Shown here piece after piece: positions 26,234 to 34,302 of a stretch of 64,000 bases of DNA. A program made the translations under genes and the position numbers. Under the pieces are notes generated by a model, which was not told the origin of the DNA, did no database searches, and worked only from the letters and a program-made list of their open reading frames with translations. Within the stretch, counting starts at the first letter, position 1; the number at the start of each line of letters is the position of its first letter. This DNA is from Pseudofrankia saprophytica (GTDB taxonomy: Bacteria; Actinomycetota; Actinomycetes; Frankiales; Frankiaceae), in assembly GCF_000235425.2 (NCBI RefSeq), contig NZ_KI912266.1, positions 7,246,720 through 7,310,719 of the forward strand. Reading direction: 5' to 3'.

Positions 26234-26390
26234 AGCAGCGCGCCAACGGCACCCAGGATCCGCCCGATCGCCGGGCCGTTCATGATCTGGTGGGATTTTC
26301 GGAGTCCCAGCTCCGAAAATCCCACCAGATCATCGACTGCCATCGGTGGCCACGGCTGGCGGCAGGCTCATCACCGTTCACCGTCAACAC
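26234..26390. repeat. Hairpin-bearing interspersed element, copy A
   Basis: The centre is a perfect inverted repeat with 23-bp arms at 26282-26304 and 26311-26333 and a TCCCAG loop; arm ends read ATGATCTGGTGGG. The same arms occur at 58383-58434. Flanks are also shared: AGCAGCGCGCCA about 45 bp to the left and GGTGGCCAC/GGCAGGCT to the right, in inverted orientation in the second copy. It looks like a small non-coding mobile element. The borders are approximate. Confidence 0.75.
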
Positions 26391-26550
26391 CAGCCAACCC
26401 GGCGGGGCACATGGATATTCTGCCTAGTTGCTGAGGCCTGGGTCGATCTCCCGACCGCTGGCGGATCAAGCGTCTCTGCTCGGACGCCCTTCCTTACAAA
26501 ATCGTTCCTGCCCGTCCACCGCCACCCGCGCTCGTCTACCGGTTGAGATT

Positions 26551-27153
26551 TCAAAGCCCAAGCGAGTGCCTGGATAGCCAGGCTCGGTATTGCACCTTCA
26601 GGGCGTCTCGTCGCTCTCGTGTTGGGAGGATGACGTCGGCGCCGCCGTCGTAGGGGTGATACAGCCACCCGAGGTCGATCGGCGCGAGGATCACATTTGC
26701 GAGTTCGTCGTTTGCGACAGCCCTCAGCACGGCGTCGATCGCGCCCTGCCGCCAGGGCATCACCTCGGCATAGAGCTGGGTGTAGCTACGCCACTCGGGG
26801 GCTTCGTCCGGCTCCTCCAGCACGGTTCGCCAGTGCCACGCCCTCGGGGCGATCTGCGAGCGTGTCGGCCAGACCGGAGAACCGGGTTCCACGTTCTCTG
26901 TCCACTCGCTGGTCACGACCAGGAGGTCGGGCCCTGGAGCGAGCGCCGACAGCACGGTGTAGTGCCGGCGAAGCACGATGGCGTACTCGGTCTCGTCGGT
27001 GGGGTACCGCTTCGACTCGGGAAGGCTGTGGAACCTCACCCATCGGTCCGGGTATCGGTCGCGCAGCCAGTGCGCGACCGGAGGACACTCGGGCCACCGC
27101 CGCTCCCACGACTGCGTCAAGGTCGACGCGGTCAGCACCTGGTTCGCCCCCAT
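26551..27153 (-). CDS. DUF3885-like protein
   Basis: A 200-residue protein with the pattern of DUF3885: SWERRWPECPPVAHWLRD near the start, RFHSLPESKRYP followed by EYAIVLRRHYTVLSAL, and near the end WLYHPYDGGADVIL. No function is established for the family. I chose the ATG at 27153 because it overlaps the stop codon of the upstream gene as TGATG and begins the recognisable domain; the frame continues upstream only as a shadow. The two genes are therefore translationally coupled. Confidence 0.72.
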   Translation of the reverse strand: MGANQVLTASTLTQSWERRWPECPPVAHWLRDRYPDRWVRFHSLPESKRYPTDETEYAIVLRRHYTVLSALAPGPDLLVVTSEWTENVEPGSPVWPTRSQIAPRAWHWRTVLEEPDEAPEWRSYTQLYAEVMPWRQGAIDAVLRAVANDELANVILAPIDLGWLYHPYDGGADVILPTRERRDALKVQYRAWLSRHSLGL

Positions 27154-27716
27154 CAAGCCGTCATGCCGCGCCTGGAGGGCGCCGTGTTGGCGCCGAATGC
27201 CGCATGGAATTGCTCGCGGCACGCCTGCTGAACGACCGCCCGAATTTGATCATCGGCTGGGAGTCGCGGGAACTTCCATTCGTCGGCGAGGAGGTAAAGC
27301 CGACCCAGTGGCAGGCTGGTGACTGCCTCATCAGGGTAGGGGTCGACCATCCTGTCGTTATCGGCCATCTCGTGGATCTTGTCGAGGACCCATTGCTCGG
27401 TCGCGCGTCCCTGGACGTGTAGTTCGGCGATGGTGGTAAAGGTGGTCATGGCGGTCGCGCATTTCCGGCCGCGCTCCGCGGTGTCGAGATCGGACCGGTC
27501 CAAGCCGCAGTCGCCCAGGGCTGCTTCGAGCAGGTCGTGAACGGCGCCAAGGTCGCGTCCGCTGAGCCCCGCGAGCTCGGCAAGGGCTTCGCCGTCGTAG
27601 CCAGCGACCAGCCAGTGCGCCGCCCACAGCGGGATCGGCTCCACCGGCACTGTGCCCAGGACCCACCAGGCGGCGACAAGCCGCGGCGACGGAGGTTGGT
27701 CCGGCCAGTCATCCAC
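27153..27716 (-). CDS. Hypothetical protein coupled to DUF3885 gene
   Basis: A 187-residue protein I do not recognise. It is tryptophan-rich near the N-terminus (LVAAWWVLGTVPVEPIPLWAAHWLV), then helical, and ends in DDQIRAVVQQACREQFHAAFG. The frame is open to 27833, but the GTG at 27716 starts the well-behaved part; the ribosome site is weak. Its stop overlaps the ATG of the DUF3885 gene by one base. Directly upstream is a 35-bp sequence repeated at 30255. Confidence 0.6.
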   Translation of the reverse strand: MDDWPDQPPSPRLVAAWWVLGTVPVEPIPLWAAHWLVAGYDGEALAELAGLSGRDLGAVHDLLEAALGDCGLDRSDLDTAERGRKCATAMTTFTTIAELHVQGRATEQWVLDKIHEMADNDRMVDPYPDEAVTSLPLGRLYLLADEWKFPRLPADDQIRAVVQQACREQFHAAFGANTAPSRRGMTA

Positions 27717-27793
27717 GCCCGCATCATCCCGACGCTCGCCGTGCCCGTCGCGCCCATTACCCACGACGGCGGACCCGCGACCACGGCCCACCT

Positions 27794-27828
27794 CTGCACG
27801 ACTGCAGGAAATGACACCCTCGACCCTG
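27794..27828. repeat. 35-bp direct repeat, copy A
   Basis: It begins CTGCACGA and ends GAAATGACACCCTCGACCCTG. It is 30 of 35 bases identical to 30255-30289 in the same orientation. The copies are 2.46 kb apart and flank the TPR fragment and the sigma-factor operon. Confidence 0.65.
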
Positions 27829-27929
27829 GTCAAGGGTCACATTTGTGAAGATCGACATATGACGCTGACCTGCACGTTCTTGCCGGCCTGAGGTCGGGGA
27901 GTCCTACTTCTGATCGTTTGCCAGCGCAG

Positions 27930-28096
27930 CACCGGACGTTGACCTGGGGGTTCGGGTGGTTGTCGCCGAGGATCCGGCGGCGGCGGGTGAGGGTGTCCTC
28001 GGCCAGTGCTCGGGCGGCGGCGTGGTTGCCAGCCTCGGCCAACCGGATGGCGAGGGTGTGGGCGCCGGACAGCCGCCCGGCAAACCGCACCCACAC
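27930..28096 (-). pseudogene. Fragment of a tetratricopeptide-repeat gene
   Basis: The minus strand reads HTLAIRLAEAGNHAAARAL and continues AEDTLTRRRRILGDNHPN, one complete kinesin-light-chain-type TPR unit as seen in actinobacterial NB-ARC/TPR proteins. Nothing on either side continues the repeat array and no start codon fits. It is a leftover fragment lying just upstream of the sigma-factor gene. Confidence 0.6.
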
Positions 28097-28195
28097 TCGC
28101 CGGTGCTCATAGTGGGACGGCCTGGGCGCGTTTCGGACGGCGGAATGGGACCCGCGAGCGACGCGAGCCAGGAAACACAGAGACCGGAGGCGAGG

Positions 28196-28819
28196 GTGCG
28201 TGCGGATGACAAACGATCATTCGAGGCGTTCATGGGAGAGGCGGCCGGCCGGCTTCTCCTGACCGCTGTGCTGCTGTCAGGTGGCGACCGGGCCGCTGGT
28301 GAGGACCTGCTGCAGTCCGCGTTTGAGAAGGTGCTGCGGCACTGGCCCAGGATCGCCGACGACCAGCCCGAGGCCTACGTCCGCCGAGCCCTGGTCAACG
28401 GGGCCACGTCCCGATGGCGACGGCTGCGCGCCCGGGTCACCGAGGTGCCGCTGCTCGTCGACGGCGCGTGGACCGTCGATCCGGCCGAGGCGGGCACGGA
28501 TCACGCCGACCGGCTAACCGTCCGCGACGGCCTGATCCGCGCCCTGCGCGCCCTCCCGCCGAAGCAACGAGCCGTCATCGTGCTCCGCTACGTCGACGAC
28601 CTGCCCGAAGGCGACGTCGCCGCCGTGCTCGGCTGCTCGATCGGCACCGTCCGCGCCCAGGCTCACCGCGGCCTGTTGCGGCTCCGCAGCAGCGAGCACC
28701 TCGCCGGCCTAGGCCCCTATGCCCCGCGCCCGCAGGCCGTGGCGACGCCGACCGCCGACATCCTGACCAACGGGCGCTCTAAGTCTGTCGCCGTCACTGC
28801 CGAGGGGGAGAACTGGTGA
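28196..28819 (+). CDS. ECF-type RNA polymerase sigma factor (SigE family)
   Basis: A 207-residue extracytoplasmic-function sigma factor. Region 2 is seen as GEDLLQSAFEKVLRHWPRI (residues about 36-55) and region 4 as LPPKQRAVIVLRYVDDLPEGDVAAVLGCSIGTVRAQAHRG (about 120-160). The length and the style of region 4 match the SigE-like sigma-70 group of actinobacteria. The GTG start at 28196 has GGAGG five bases upstream. The stop overlaps the next start as GTGA, so the sigma factor and the membrane protein are coupled, the usual arrangement of a sigma/anti-sigma pair. Confidence 0.88.
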   Translation: MRADDKRSFEAFMGEAAGRLLLTAVLLSGGDRAAGEDLLQSAFEKVLRHWPRIADDQPEAYVRRALVNGATSRWRRLRARVTEVPLLVDGAWTVDPAEAGTDHADRLTVRDGLIRALRALPPKQRAVIVLRYVDDLPEGDVAAVLGCSIGTVRAQAHRGLLRLRSSEHLAGLGPYAPRPQAVATPTADILTNGRSKSVAVTAEGENW

Positions 28820-29979
28820 ACCGGATCGACGACACCGACCTGCTCGCCCACCTGCGTGCCCTGCGCACCGACCCGCCGCCGGGCGGCATCCCGCCGACGT
28901 TCGGCCCGGCCGTCCACGCGCGCGCCCGCCGGCACCGCTCCCGTGGCCGGCTCGCCGCGGTCGCCGCCGTCGTTGCTGTGATCGTCGCCGGTTTCGCGAT
29001 CCCCGTCGGCCTGCGCACCGGCTTCACGATCACCCCCGCCCGGACCGTCGACCCCGCGCGGCCCCCCCTCCCGTGGGCCTACGGCGGCCTGACGACCAAC
29101 TGGCTACCCGCGGGCAGCGTCCACGTCGGCGATGACCACGGCTTCGCCACCCCGGCGTTCGCCGCTCGGGGGCCGGTCCCGCAGGGCCCGGACGGCTGGA
29201 TCAGCAACCAGTCCTGGACCTACAACAGCGCGTTCGTGCGCCCCGACGGCGGGCAGACCGCCATGATCACCGTCACCGTCGACTGGCTGCCCGACGCCGA
29301 CGGCTACACCGTCGACAACCTACGAGCCTACTTCCCCGCTGCGACCGGCACCACGGTCGCCGGCCAGCCCGCCCTCCAGGTCGGCGACGGCGTCACCCCC
29401 AGCGATCCGAGAGCCCTGGCCAGCGAGCCCCCGCTGCCCGGCGGCGACGGTACCAACGCCCGCTATCAGGGCGCCCTCTACTGGCAGGCCGGCCCGCACG
29501 GCCCGACGCTCGGCGTCATCGTCAGCGACGTCGTCCCCGTCGACTGGGCCGAGGTGCGCGCGATCGCCGCCGGGCTGCGCCCCGGCACCCGGCCCGGCGC
29601 GGTCGGCGAGGCCGACACGGCAGCGATCCGCGCCGTCGTCGCGGCCGCGTTCACCCCGACCACCCCGGACGACCAGTGGGTCGCCGCCGTCCAGGACGGG
29701 CAGGCACTGCTCGCCACCCGCCGGAAGATCCTCACCGACTATCCCGGCTTCGCCGCGACGCTGAAGATTACCGTCAGCCAGCCGGCAAGCGTCGACGCGA
29801 CCCACGCCACGATCGAGACCGAACTGACCTTCACCGAGCCGAAGCACCCGATCAGCCCGGGCCGCATATCGGACTACGTGACCGACACCATGGTCCGCAC
29901 CGGTTCCGGCTGGCAGGTCAGCGGCGCCAGCTTTTGTGCCGCGTTCCGAACCATCAGCCTGCTCGAACAGTGTCCCTGA
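28816..29979 (+). CDS. Membrane-anchored protein, probable anti-sigma partner
   Basis: A 387-residue protein with a 45-residue cytoplasmic N-terminus (DDTDLLAHLRALRTDPPPGG), one membrane helix at about residues 46-66, and a large outside domain of about 320 residues. No zinc-finger HxxxCxxC anti-sigma motif is visible. The role rests on the four-base overlap with the sigma gene and on topology. The outer domain could sense a ligand or wall stress; I see no known fold in it. The GTG start at 28816 lies within the sigma stop region. A canonical terminator follows at 29994. Confidence 0.7.
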   Translation: MNRIDDTDLLAHLRALRTDPPPGGIPPTFGPAVHARARRHRSRGRLAAVAAVVAVIVAGFAIPVGLRTGFTITPARTVDPARPPLPWAYGGLTTNWLPAGSVHVGDDHGFATPAFAARGPVPQGPDGWISNQSWTYNSAFVRPDGGQTAMITVTVDWLPDADGYTVDNLRAYFPAATGTTVAGQPALQVGDGVTPSDPRALASEPPLPGGDGTNARYQGALYWQAGPHGPTLGVIVSDVVPVDWAEVRAIAAGLRPGTRPGAVGEADTAAIRAVVAAAFTPTTPDDQWVAAVQDGQALLATRRKILTDYPGFAATLKITVSQPASVDATHATIETELTFTEPKHPISPGRISDYVTDTMVRTGSGWQVSGASFCAAFRTISLLEQCP

Positions 29980-31669
29980 AGCCGTGACCACACGGCGGCC
30001 CACCGGTCTCCCGACCGGTGGGCCGCCTGTCTTTTCCGCGAAGCTGCGCCGGCCCCATGCTGCGCGAGATTCTCCCGCGGCGGCGTCCATCGGGAGTGTC
30101 TCGTGATCGGTTCCGCCGTCGTCCTCCGGCGCCCGGTCTAATCTGCCGGCTGGGTTTAGAGAGTCGGGATGCGCTTCGTGACTGGTCGCAGGCCGTGACT
30201 GCTCTGGAATCACGCCAGTCGGCCGCAACGGCCGAGACGACCTGCGACCCCCGCCTGCACGAACGCGAGAAATGACACCCCCGACCCTGTTTGGCCGAAT
30301 GGTGATGGCGACACAACAGGCCAAGGTTGTCGAGTGCGGTTCGACCGCCCGTGGCGTGAGCGACCGTATGATCGATATCGCAGCAGGTAGCGGGCATTCC
30401 GCAGCCGGGAAAGACACATCGGGTGTCCCGATGTCGGATGAGCCGGGCAAGCGCCGGGGTCGGAATCCGCCGGTGTCCGAGGTCCAGGACAGTGCCGGTG
30501 TCCGGGTCGGTCAGGACACGGCGCCAGTTCGCGTCAGCGGCCAGCATCCGGCCGACCGTGGCCGGGATCGGGCCATGGCCGACGAGTTCGGCGGGGTTGT
30601 CGTCCAGCCCAGCGAGGGTGCCGACGGCAGCGATGACCTGAATCTCGACCTTCACCAACTCGCGGCGGTTACCCAACAGCAACGCAGCGAGAACGTCCGC
30701 GCGCCGGGCGTCGATCGGCCGCCTGTCGCCGTCGGCACGGGCATCGGCTTTCGCGATCCGGTCGATCCGCTCGAAGATCGCGTGTGCGTCGTGGGCCGCC
30801 AACGTCGCCGACAGCAGACCCATGCCGTCTTCAAGAGCCTGTACGGCGACGCCACGCTGAGCGTGCGCTTCCTTGCGCCGCCGCGCGGCGGCGTCCGGAT
30901 CGATCCGAGCGACCATCCGGTGCAGCTTGCGGCGCCACTGCGACGGCGACTTCAACCGGCCGCCGGCCAGCATCTGCGCCTCGACGGTGGCTCGTTGCCC
31001 GTCGGACAGCGCCTGGGTGACGTCGTGCAGCGCGAGCAGCCGAGGGTAGTCCAGCTGGCCCGACGTCAACGCGTCGAGCGCGTCGGGCACCTGATGGGCG
31101 ATATCCCAGGCCCGCGCGAGCCGGCCGGAAGCGGTGCGGGGCGACTGACCCAGCTCGGCGGCGAGGAACTCCGAATAGGGCCCACCGCTCTCGTCGCCGT
31201 CGTCGGAAGGCGCCGGCCGAAGCCTGGCCAGGTGGACCTGCGCCCGGATCGTCAAGCCCTGCAGACGGGAGGCCAGCCGGACAAGCTCCACCACCAGGTC
31301 AAACGCCGCTTCCTCGGCGCAGCCCGCCAGCCCGGCCGGCATGGCCTCCAGGGCGGTATCCGCCTGGGCGAGCCACCTCAACGGTCCACCTTCAGGCCCC
31401 GCGGCAGAAGACACCGCGTCCAGAGACACCGCGCCCGGCTCTTCCGTCGCGGTGACGGGCATCTGAGCGGCGGCGATCGGGCGGGAGGGGCGCGCCGCTG
31501 ATCGGGACAACGGCCGCCGTGGCGCCGGCGAACTGAACCCAGACGGTCTGGAACCGGTGGGTCGGAGGGAAGGTCCGGACCAGCTGCCCCTGCGCGGCCC
31601 AGCGGTATCCGCGGGACCCGCCTGTGGGTCGGGCGACGACGGAGCATGGCCGCCATGCATATCGAACAT
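29954..31669 (-). CDS. DUF222/HNH-endonuclease protein with replaced 3' end
   Basis: A 571-residue frame of the 13E12 repeat/DUF222 family. A disordered N-terminal stretch of about 95 residues is followed by the DUF222 helical domain (LVRLASRLQGLTIRAQVHLARL, SGRLARAWDIAHQVPDAL) and the HNH motif CVFPGC...CDIDHTVAHATGG...LCRHHHSAKQ near residue 455. Natural family members then continue with a GW.L.QP tail and stop. Here the frame runs instead through about 110 residues of arginine-rich, unrelated sequence, starting exactly at the 35-bp repeat at 30255-30289, and overlaps the sigma-operon terminator. The gene is probably broken at about 30290. Such proteins are common in actinobacterial accessory DNA and their role is unknown. 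Confidence 0.75.
   Translation of the reverse strand: MFDMHGGHAPSSPDPQAGPADTAGPRRGSWSGPSLRPTGSRPSGFSSPAPRRPLSRSAARPSRPIAAAQMPVTATEEPGAVSLDAVSSAAGPEGGPLRWLAQADTALEAMPAGLAGCAEEAAFDLVVELVRLASRLQGLTIRAQVHLARLRPAPSDDGDESGGPYSEFLAAELGQSPRTASGRLARAWDIAHQVPDALDALTSGQLDYPRLLALHDVTQALSDGQRATVEAQMLAGGRLKSPSQWRRKLHRMVARIDPDAAARRRKEAHAQRGVAVQALEDGMGLLSATLAAHDAHAIFERIDRIAKADARADGDRRPIDARRADVLAALLLGNRRELVKVEIQVIAAVGTLAGLDDNPAELVGHGPIPATVGRMLAADANWRRVLTDPDTGTVLDLGHRRIPTPALARLIRHRDTRCVFPGCGMPATCCDIDHTVAHATGGRTALDNLGLLCRHHHSAKQGRGCHFSRSCRRGSQVVSAVAADWRDSRAVTACDQSRSASRLSKPSRQIRPGAGGRRRNRSRDTPDGRRRGRISRSMGPAQLRGKDRRPTGRETGGPPCGHGFRDTVRAG
29994..30033 (+). terminator. Rho-independent terminator of the sigma operon
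   Basis: Perfect 14-bp arms (29994-30007 and 30014-30027) around a CTCCCG loop, followed by TGTCTTTT. It is the clearest intrinsic terminator in the window. It lies inside the nominal 3' extension of the opposing DUF222 frame, which argues that this extension is not real coding sequence. Confidence 0.88.
30255..30289. repeat. 35-bp direct repeat, copy B
   Basis: It begins CTGCACGA and ends GAAATGACACCCCCGACCCTG, with five differences from copy A. Its right edge coincides with the point where the DUF222 gene loses homology to its family, as expected for the end of an inserted segment. Confidence 0.65.
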
Positions 31670-32239
31670 GGGTTCATGGTAGCTCGGAGGAGGGGGAAAT
31701 CAACCGCGCCGGAATTCGGGCCAGGCACGGTCGGCGGCGTCGGACCAGCCATTCCGGCCGCCCTCCCCAGTTTAGATGGAGGGGGCAACCGGACCGCACT
31801 AACTGGATTTACCCGGAAGACGCGGTTACCGCTTCCCGCACGTTCGACGACACGGAAAAGGAAACGCAACCGCGACTTTCGTGAATCACAGCTGCAAGCG
31901 ATCCAACCGGGCCGTCAGTATCACCGTCCGGGCCAGACGACGGAAACCCCTGCCAGACCAGGCGGCGATGCGGACGCCCAGCATCCGCACGCATGGGATC
32001 ACGAACATGATGGGCATGCCGGATGAAGGATGTTCCCGGCCGCCACCGCCGCCTTACCGAAGAGATGACCGACCACGACGACGGCACGGGCGACCCACCG
32101 GTGAGCGTGCGCGCTCACGCGGACCACAGGACAACCGGGCGCCTGGCCTGGTTGCCAGCGCGGGTTAGTCACCTGTGACCGTCGCCGCCGCCGGTCCCCG
32201 CGTGAGGAAGGCCCACGCGGGTTCCATCACCGGTTTTGC
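31670..32239. other. Gap between accessory patch and cyclase gene
   Basis: 570 bp without a convincing gene. Short frames exist on both strands but lack ribosome sites and codon bias. I see no clear terminator, operator or repeat here. Confidence 0.4.
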
Positions 32240-33289
32240 CTACACCGTCGCTATGGGGGTCAGCGGGCCGCCGGCGGCGCCGGGGAGGCGTAGGGGCGGG
32301 GCGGTGAGCAGGAAGCTGGTGCGGTTGTTCTCGCGGAGCCAGGCGGCCAGGTCGTGGAGGTACCAGAGCTCACCGAGCGGGATGCCGAGCTTGAACAGGC
32401 ACAGCTCGTGGATCGGCAGCAGGGTGTGCGGCTCGCGGCTCGCGGGCGCGAAACCCTCGACGGCGTAGTTGTCGGCGATGAGCGCCGACAGCCCGGAGTC
32501 GAGGATCCACTGCAGGATCCCGTCGTCCTGCGCGTCGAGGTAGGGGTACATCGCCTGGATACGAGACTCGTCGGGCTTGCCGTTCCACTCCAGGATCTTG
32601 GTGGCATACCCGGTGTGGAGGATCACCATGTCGCCGGGGCGGATCTCCACCTTGTCGGCGTCGATGATCTCGCGCAGCGTCTTCCAGCTGACCCCGGTCC
32701 ACTCCTCGGTGTTCCCGAGATGGTGAGCGATGTCGATCAGCACGGCGCGACCCTGCACGCCGTGCGCGGCCATGTGCTCCAGGCCGAGGTGCCGGGCGAA
32801 GCTGAGGCTGCCGCTGCCGTCGCCCTTGGCGTCCTCCTGCGGCCCGATCACGTCCTCGTCAGGCCGGAAACCGTTGTAGTAGACCGGCTCCTCGACCCCG
32901 TCGCCGTCCGCGTCGAAGAGCGCGCCCTGGTGAACCAGCGCGTCCCACTGCGTGGAGTACTGCAACCAGAGCGTCACCAGGTCGTCGGACCAGACGTCGG
33001 TGAACGAGTAGTGCAGCCGATCCCGCCCGACCACGTTGTAGAAGACGTCGGGCTTGTGCTTCAGGTCCTCCGTGGGCCGCAGGATCGGCGGGTAGCGGCG
33101 CTGGTTGAGCGAGCTGCCACCAGGGAGGTCCAGCGGGAGGCTCAGCGAGAACGAACGGCCGGCGGAGATCTCGCGGACGCCCTCGAGCACCTTCTCCGGC
33201 GTGATCATGTTGACGCGGCCGAGCTCGTCGTCGTCGCCCCAGTCGCCCCAGTTCGAGTCCTGCGGACGCTGCTTCCAGCGCTTTGCCAC
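32240..33289 (-). CDS. Cyclase-family metal hydrolase (PF04199, kynurenine-formamidase-like)
   Basis: A 349-residue member of the cyclase family, whose members hydrolyse amides, lactones or cyclic intermediates with a bound divalent metal. The metal-site segment appears as YSTQWDALVHQG near residue 112, a variant of HxGTHxDxPxH also seen in other actinobacterial members. GRAVLIDIAHHLG and GDMVILHTGYAT are further landmarks. The GTG at 33289 has GAGGAGGAAC directly upstream. It is divergent from a TetR gene with a TTGTACCG operator at 33341. A lactone-opening step after the Baeyer-Villiger monooxygenase would fit, but this is inference. Confidence 0.9.
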   Translation of the reverse strand: MAKRWKQRPQDSNWGDWGDDDELGRVNMITPEKVLEGVREISAGRSFSLSLPLDLPGGSSLNQRRYPPILRPTEDLKHKPDVFYNVVGRDRLHYSFTDVWSDDLVTLWLQYSTQWDALVHQGALFDADGDGVEEPVYYNGFRPDEDVIGPQEDAKGDGSGSLSFARHLGLEHMAAHGVQGRAVLIDIAHHLGNTEEWTGVSWKTLREIIDADKVEIRPGDMVILHTGYATKILEWNGKPDESRIQAMYPYLDAQDDGILQWILDSGLSALIADNYAVEGFAPASREPHTLLPIHELCLFKLGIPLGELWYLHDLAAWLRENNRTSFLLTAPPLRLPGAAGGPLTPIATV

Positions 33290-33340
33290 TGTTCCTCCTC
33301 AGGACCGGGACGGCCACCCGCCCAGCGAACCTAGCCAGTC

Positions 33341-33357
33341 TTGTACCGAGCGGTCAA
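33341..33357. promoter_or_regulatory. TTGTACCG-type operator, site 4
   Basis: TTGTACCGAGCGGTCAA lies 52 bp before the cyclase start and 184 bp before the TetR start. It fits autoregulation of the TetR gene together with repression of the cyclase. Confidence 0.74.
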
Positions 33358-33540
33358 CGATTTGACGGCCGCGTATCCTGACCGGCGGGGAGACGTACGC
33401 AGCGGCACGGGACACGGCCTCCGGCGGCACAGGCCAGCGCCTGACCAGAACTCCTGACCTCAAACGGCACCGGCCCGCACCTGACCGCCAACGACACAGC
33501 CAACGACACAGCTGAGCCGAACGGAGCGACCGCGAAGGCC

Positions 33541-34254
33541 ATGACGGAGGTCATTGTTCGGCGCAGCGCCAAGTGGGAGCTGCGCCGCCAGGCGATCATC
33601 GACACGTCCGCGCACGTCTTCGCCCAGCGGGGGTTCCACGGCACCAGCACGGCCGAACTCTGCGAAGCCAACCAGGTCGGCAAGGGCGCGCTTTACTACT
33701 ACATCGGCTCCAAGGAGCAGCTGCTCGTCGCGATCCACGACCGGGTGATGGACGAGGTGATGGTCGGCGCCGACAGGGCGGCGAGCTCGGAGGGCACTCC
33801 GCCCGAGCAGCTCGCCCAGCTCGGCGCCGAACTCCTCGACGTCATCCACCGCTATCCCGACCACGTCTGGGTCTTCCTGCACGAGTTCCCCGCGCTCACC
33901 GGTGAGAACGCCGAGACGTTCCGGCAGCGGCGCCGGGAATACGAGATGCGCGTCGAGGACATCTTCGAGGCGGGCCAGCGCACCGGCCACTTTCGCGACA
34001 TCGACCCGCCGATGGCGGCGAAGGCGTGGCTGGGCATGCACAACTACACCTACCTGTGGCTGCGCCCGGGCGGGCGCGTCGGCGTGCTCGACCTCGCCGC
34101 ACAGTACGCCGACATCTTCGTCCGCGGCATCTCCGCCGCACCGCCGTCCGCCGGCACCGTCACCAGGCCGCCGACGGACGTGGCCGGTACGCCGGCGCCG
34201 GCGGTCCCCTCGGCGCGGACGGGCGCGAAGAAGCGGCGTCAGGGCACCGCGTAG
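33541..34254 (+). CDS. TetR-family regulator, candidate master regulator of the TTGTACCG regulon
   Basis: A 237-residue single-domain TetR protein. The helix-turn-helix is at about residues 16-62 (AIIDTSAHVFAQRGFHGTSTAELCEANQVGKGALYYYIGSKEQLL split here for reading: AHVFAQRGFHGT, then TAELCEANQVGKGALYYYI). The C-terminal domain resembles the KstR2/FadR-like ligand-binding type with HRYPDHVWVFLHEFPAL, and the last 35 residues are disordered and basic. ATG 33541 has GACCGCGAAGGCC upstream, a weak ribosome site. The operator at 33341 lies in its own promoter region, and the same site occurs at five other promoters nearby. In the family, such proteins usually repress and release DNA on binding an acyl-CoA. 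Confidence 0.87.
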   Translation: MTEVIVRRSAKWELRRQAIIDTSAHVFAQRGFHGTSTAELCEANQVGKGALYYYIGSKEQLLVAIHDRVMDEVMVGADRAASSEGTPPEQLAQLGAELLDVIHRYPDHVWVFLHEFPALTGENAETFRQRRREYEMRVEDIFEAGQRTGHFRDIDPPMAAKAWLGMHNYTYLWLRPGGRVGVLDLAAQYADIFVRGISAAPPSAGTVTRPPTDVAGTPAPAVPSARTGAKKRRQGTA

Positions 34255-34302
34255 CCCAGTAGGCGGCTACGGCTCGGGGAGCCGGCTACGGGCGGGAGCC
34301 GG

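Larger units (their letters stand above)
25598..26550. other. Accessory gap: gene remnant and two repeat elements
   Basis: About 950 bp without an intact gene. It holds the 3' remnant of a DUF222/HNH gene (minus strand, about 25761-25990), a 75-bp palindromic element (26071-26145) and a hairpin-bearing element (about 26234-26390). Base composition is less GC-rich than in the catabolic blocks, notably at 25600-25900. Confidence 0.6.

Noticed and set aside
25598-26250. Minus-strand frames of about 160 codons over the repeat elements
   Set aside because: They read through the 75-bp palindrome. Only the DUF222-like tail at 25761-25990 is recognisable.
29954-30285. C-terminal 110 residues of the DUF222 frame as genuine protein
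   Set aside because: They are arginine-rich, unlike the family, and contain the sigma-operon terminator on the other strand.
34255-34302. Repeated GCCGGCTACGG between the TetR and SDR genes as an operator
   Set aside because: It is a short convergent gap of GC-rich simple repeats with no dyad; more likely neutral or a weak terminator.
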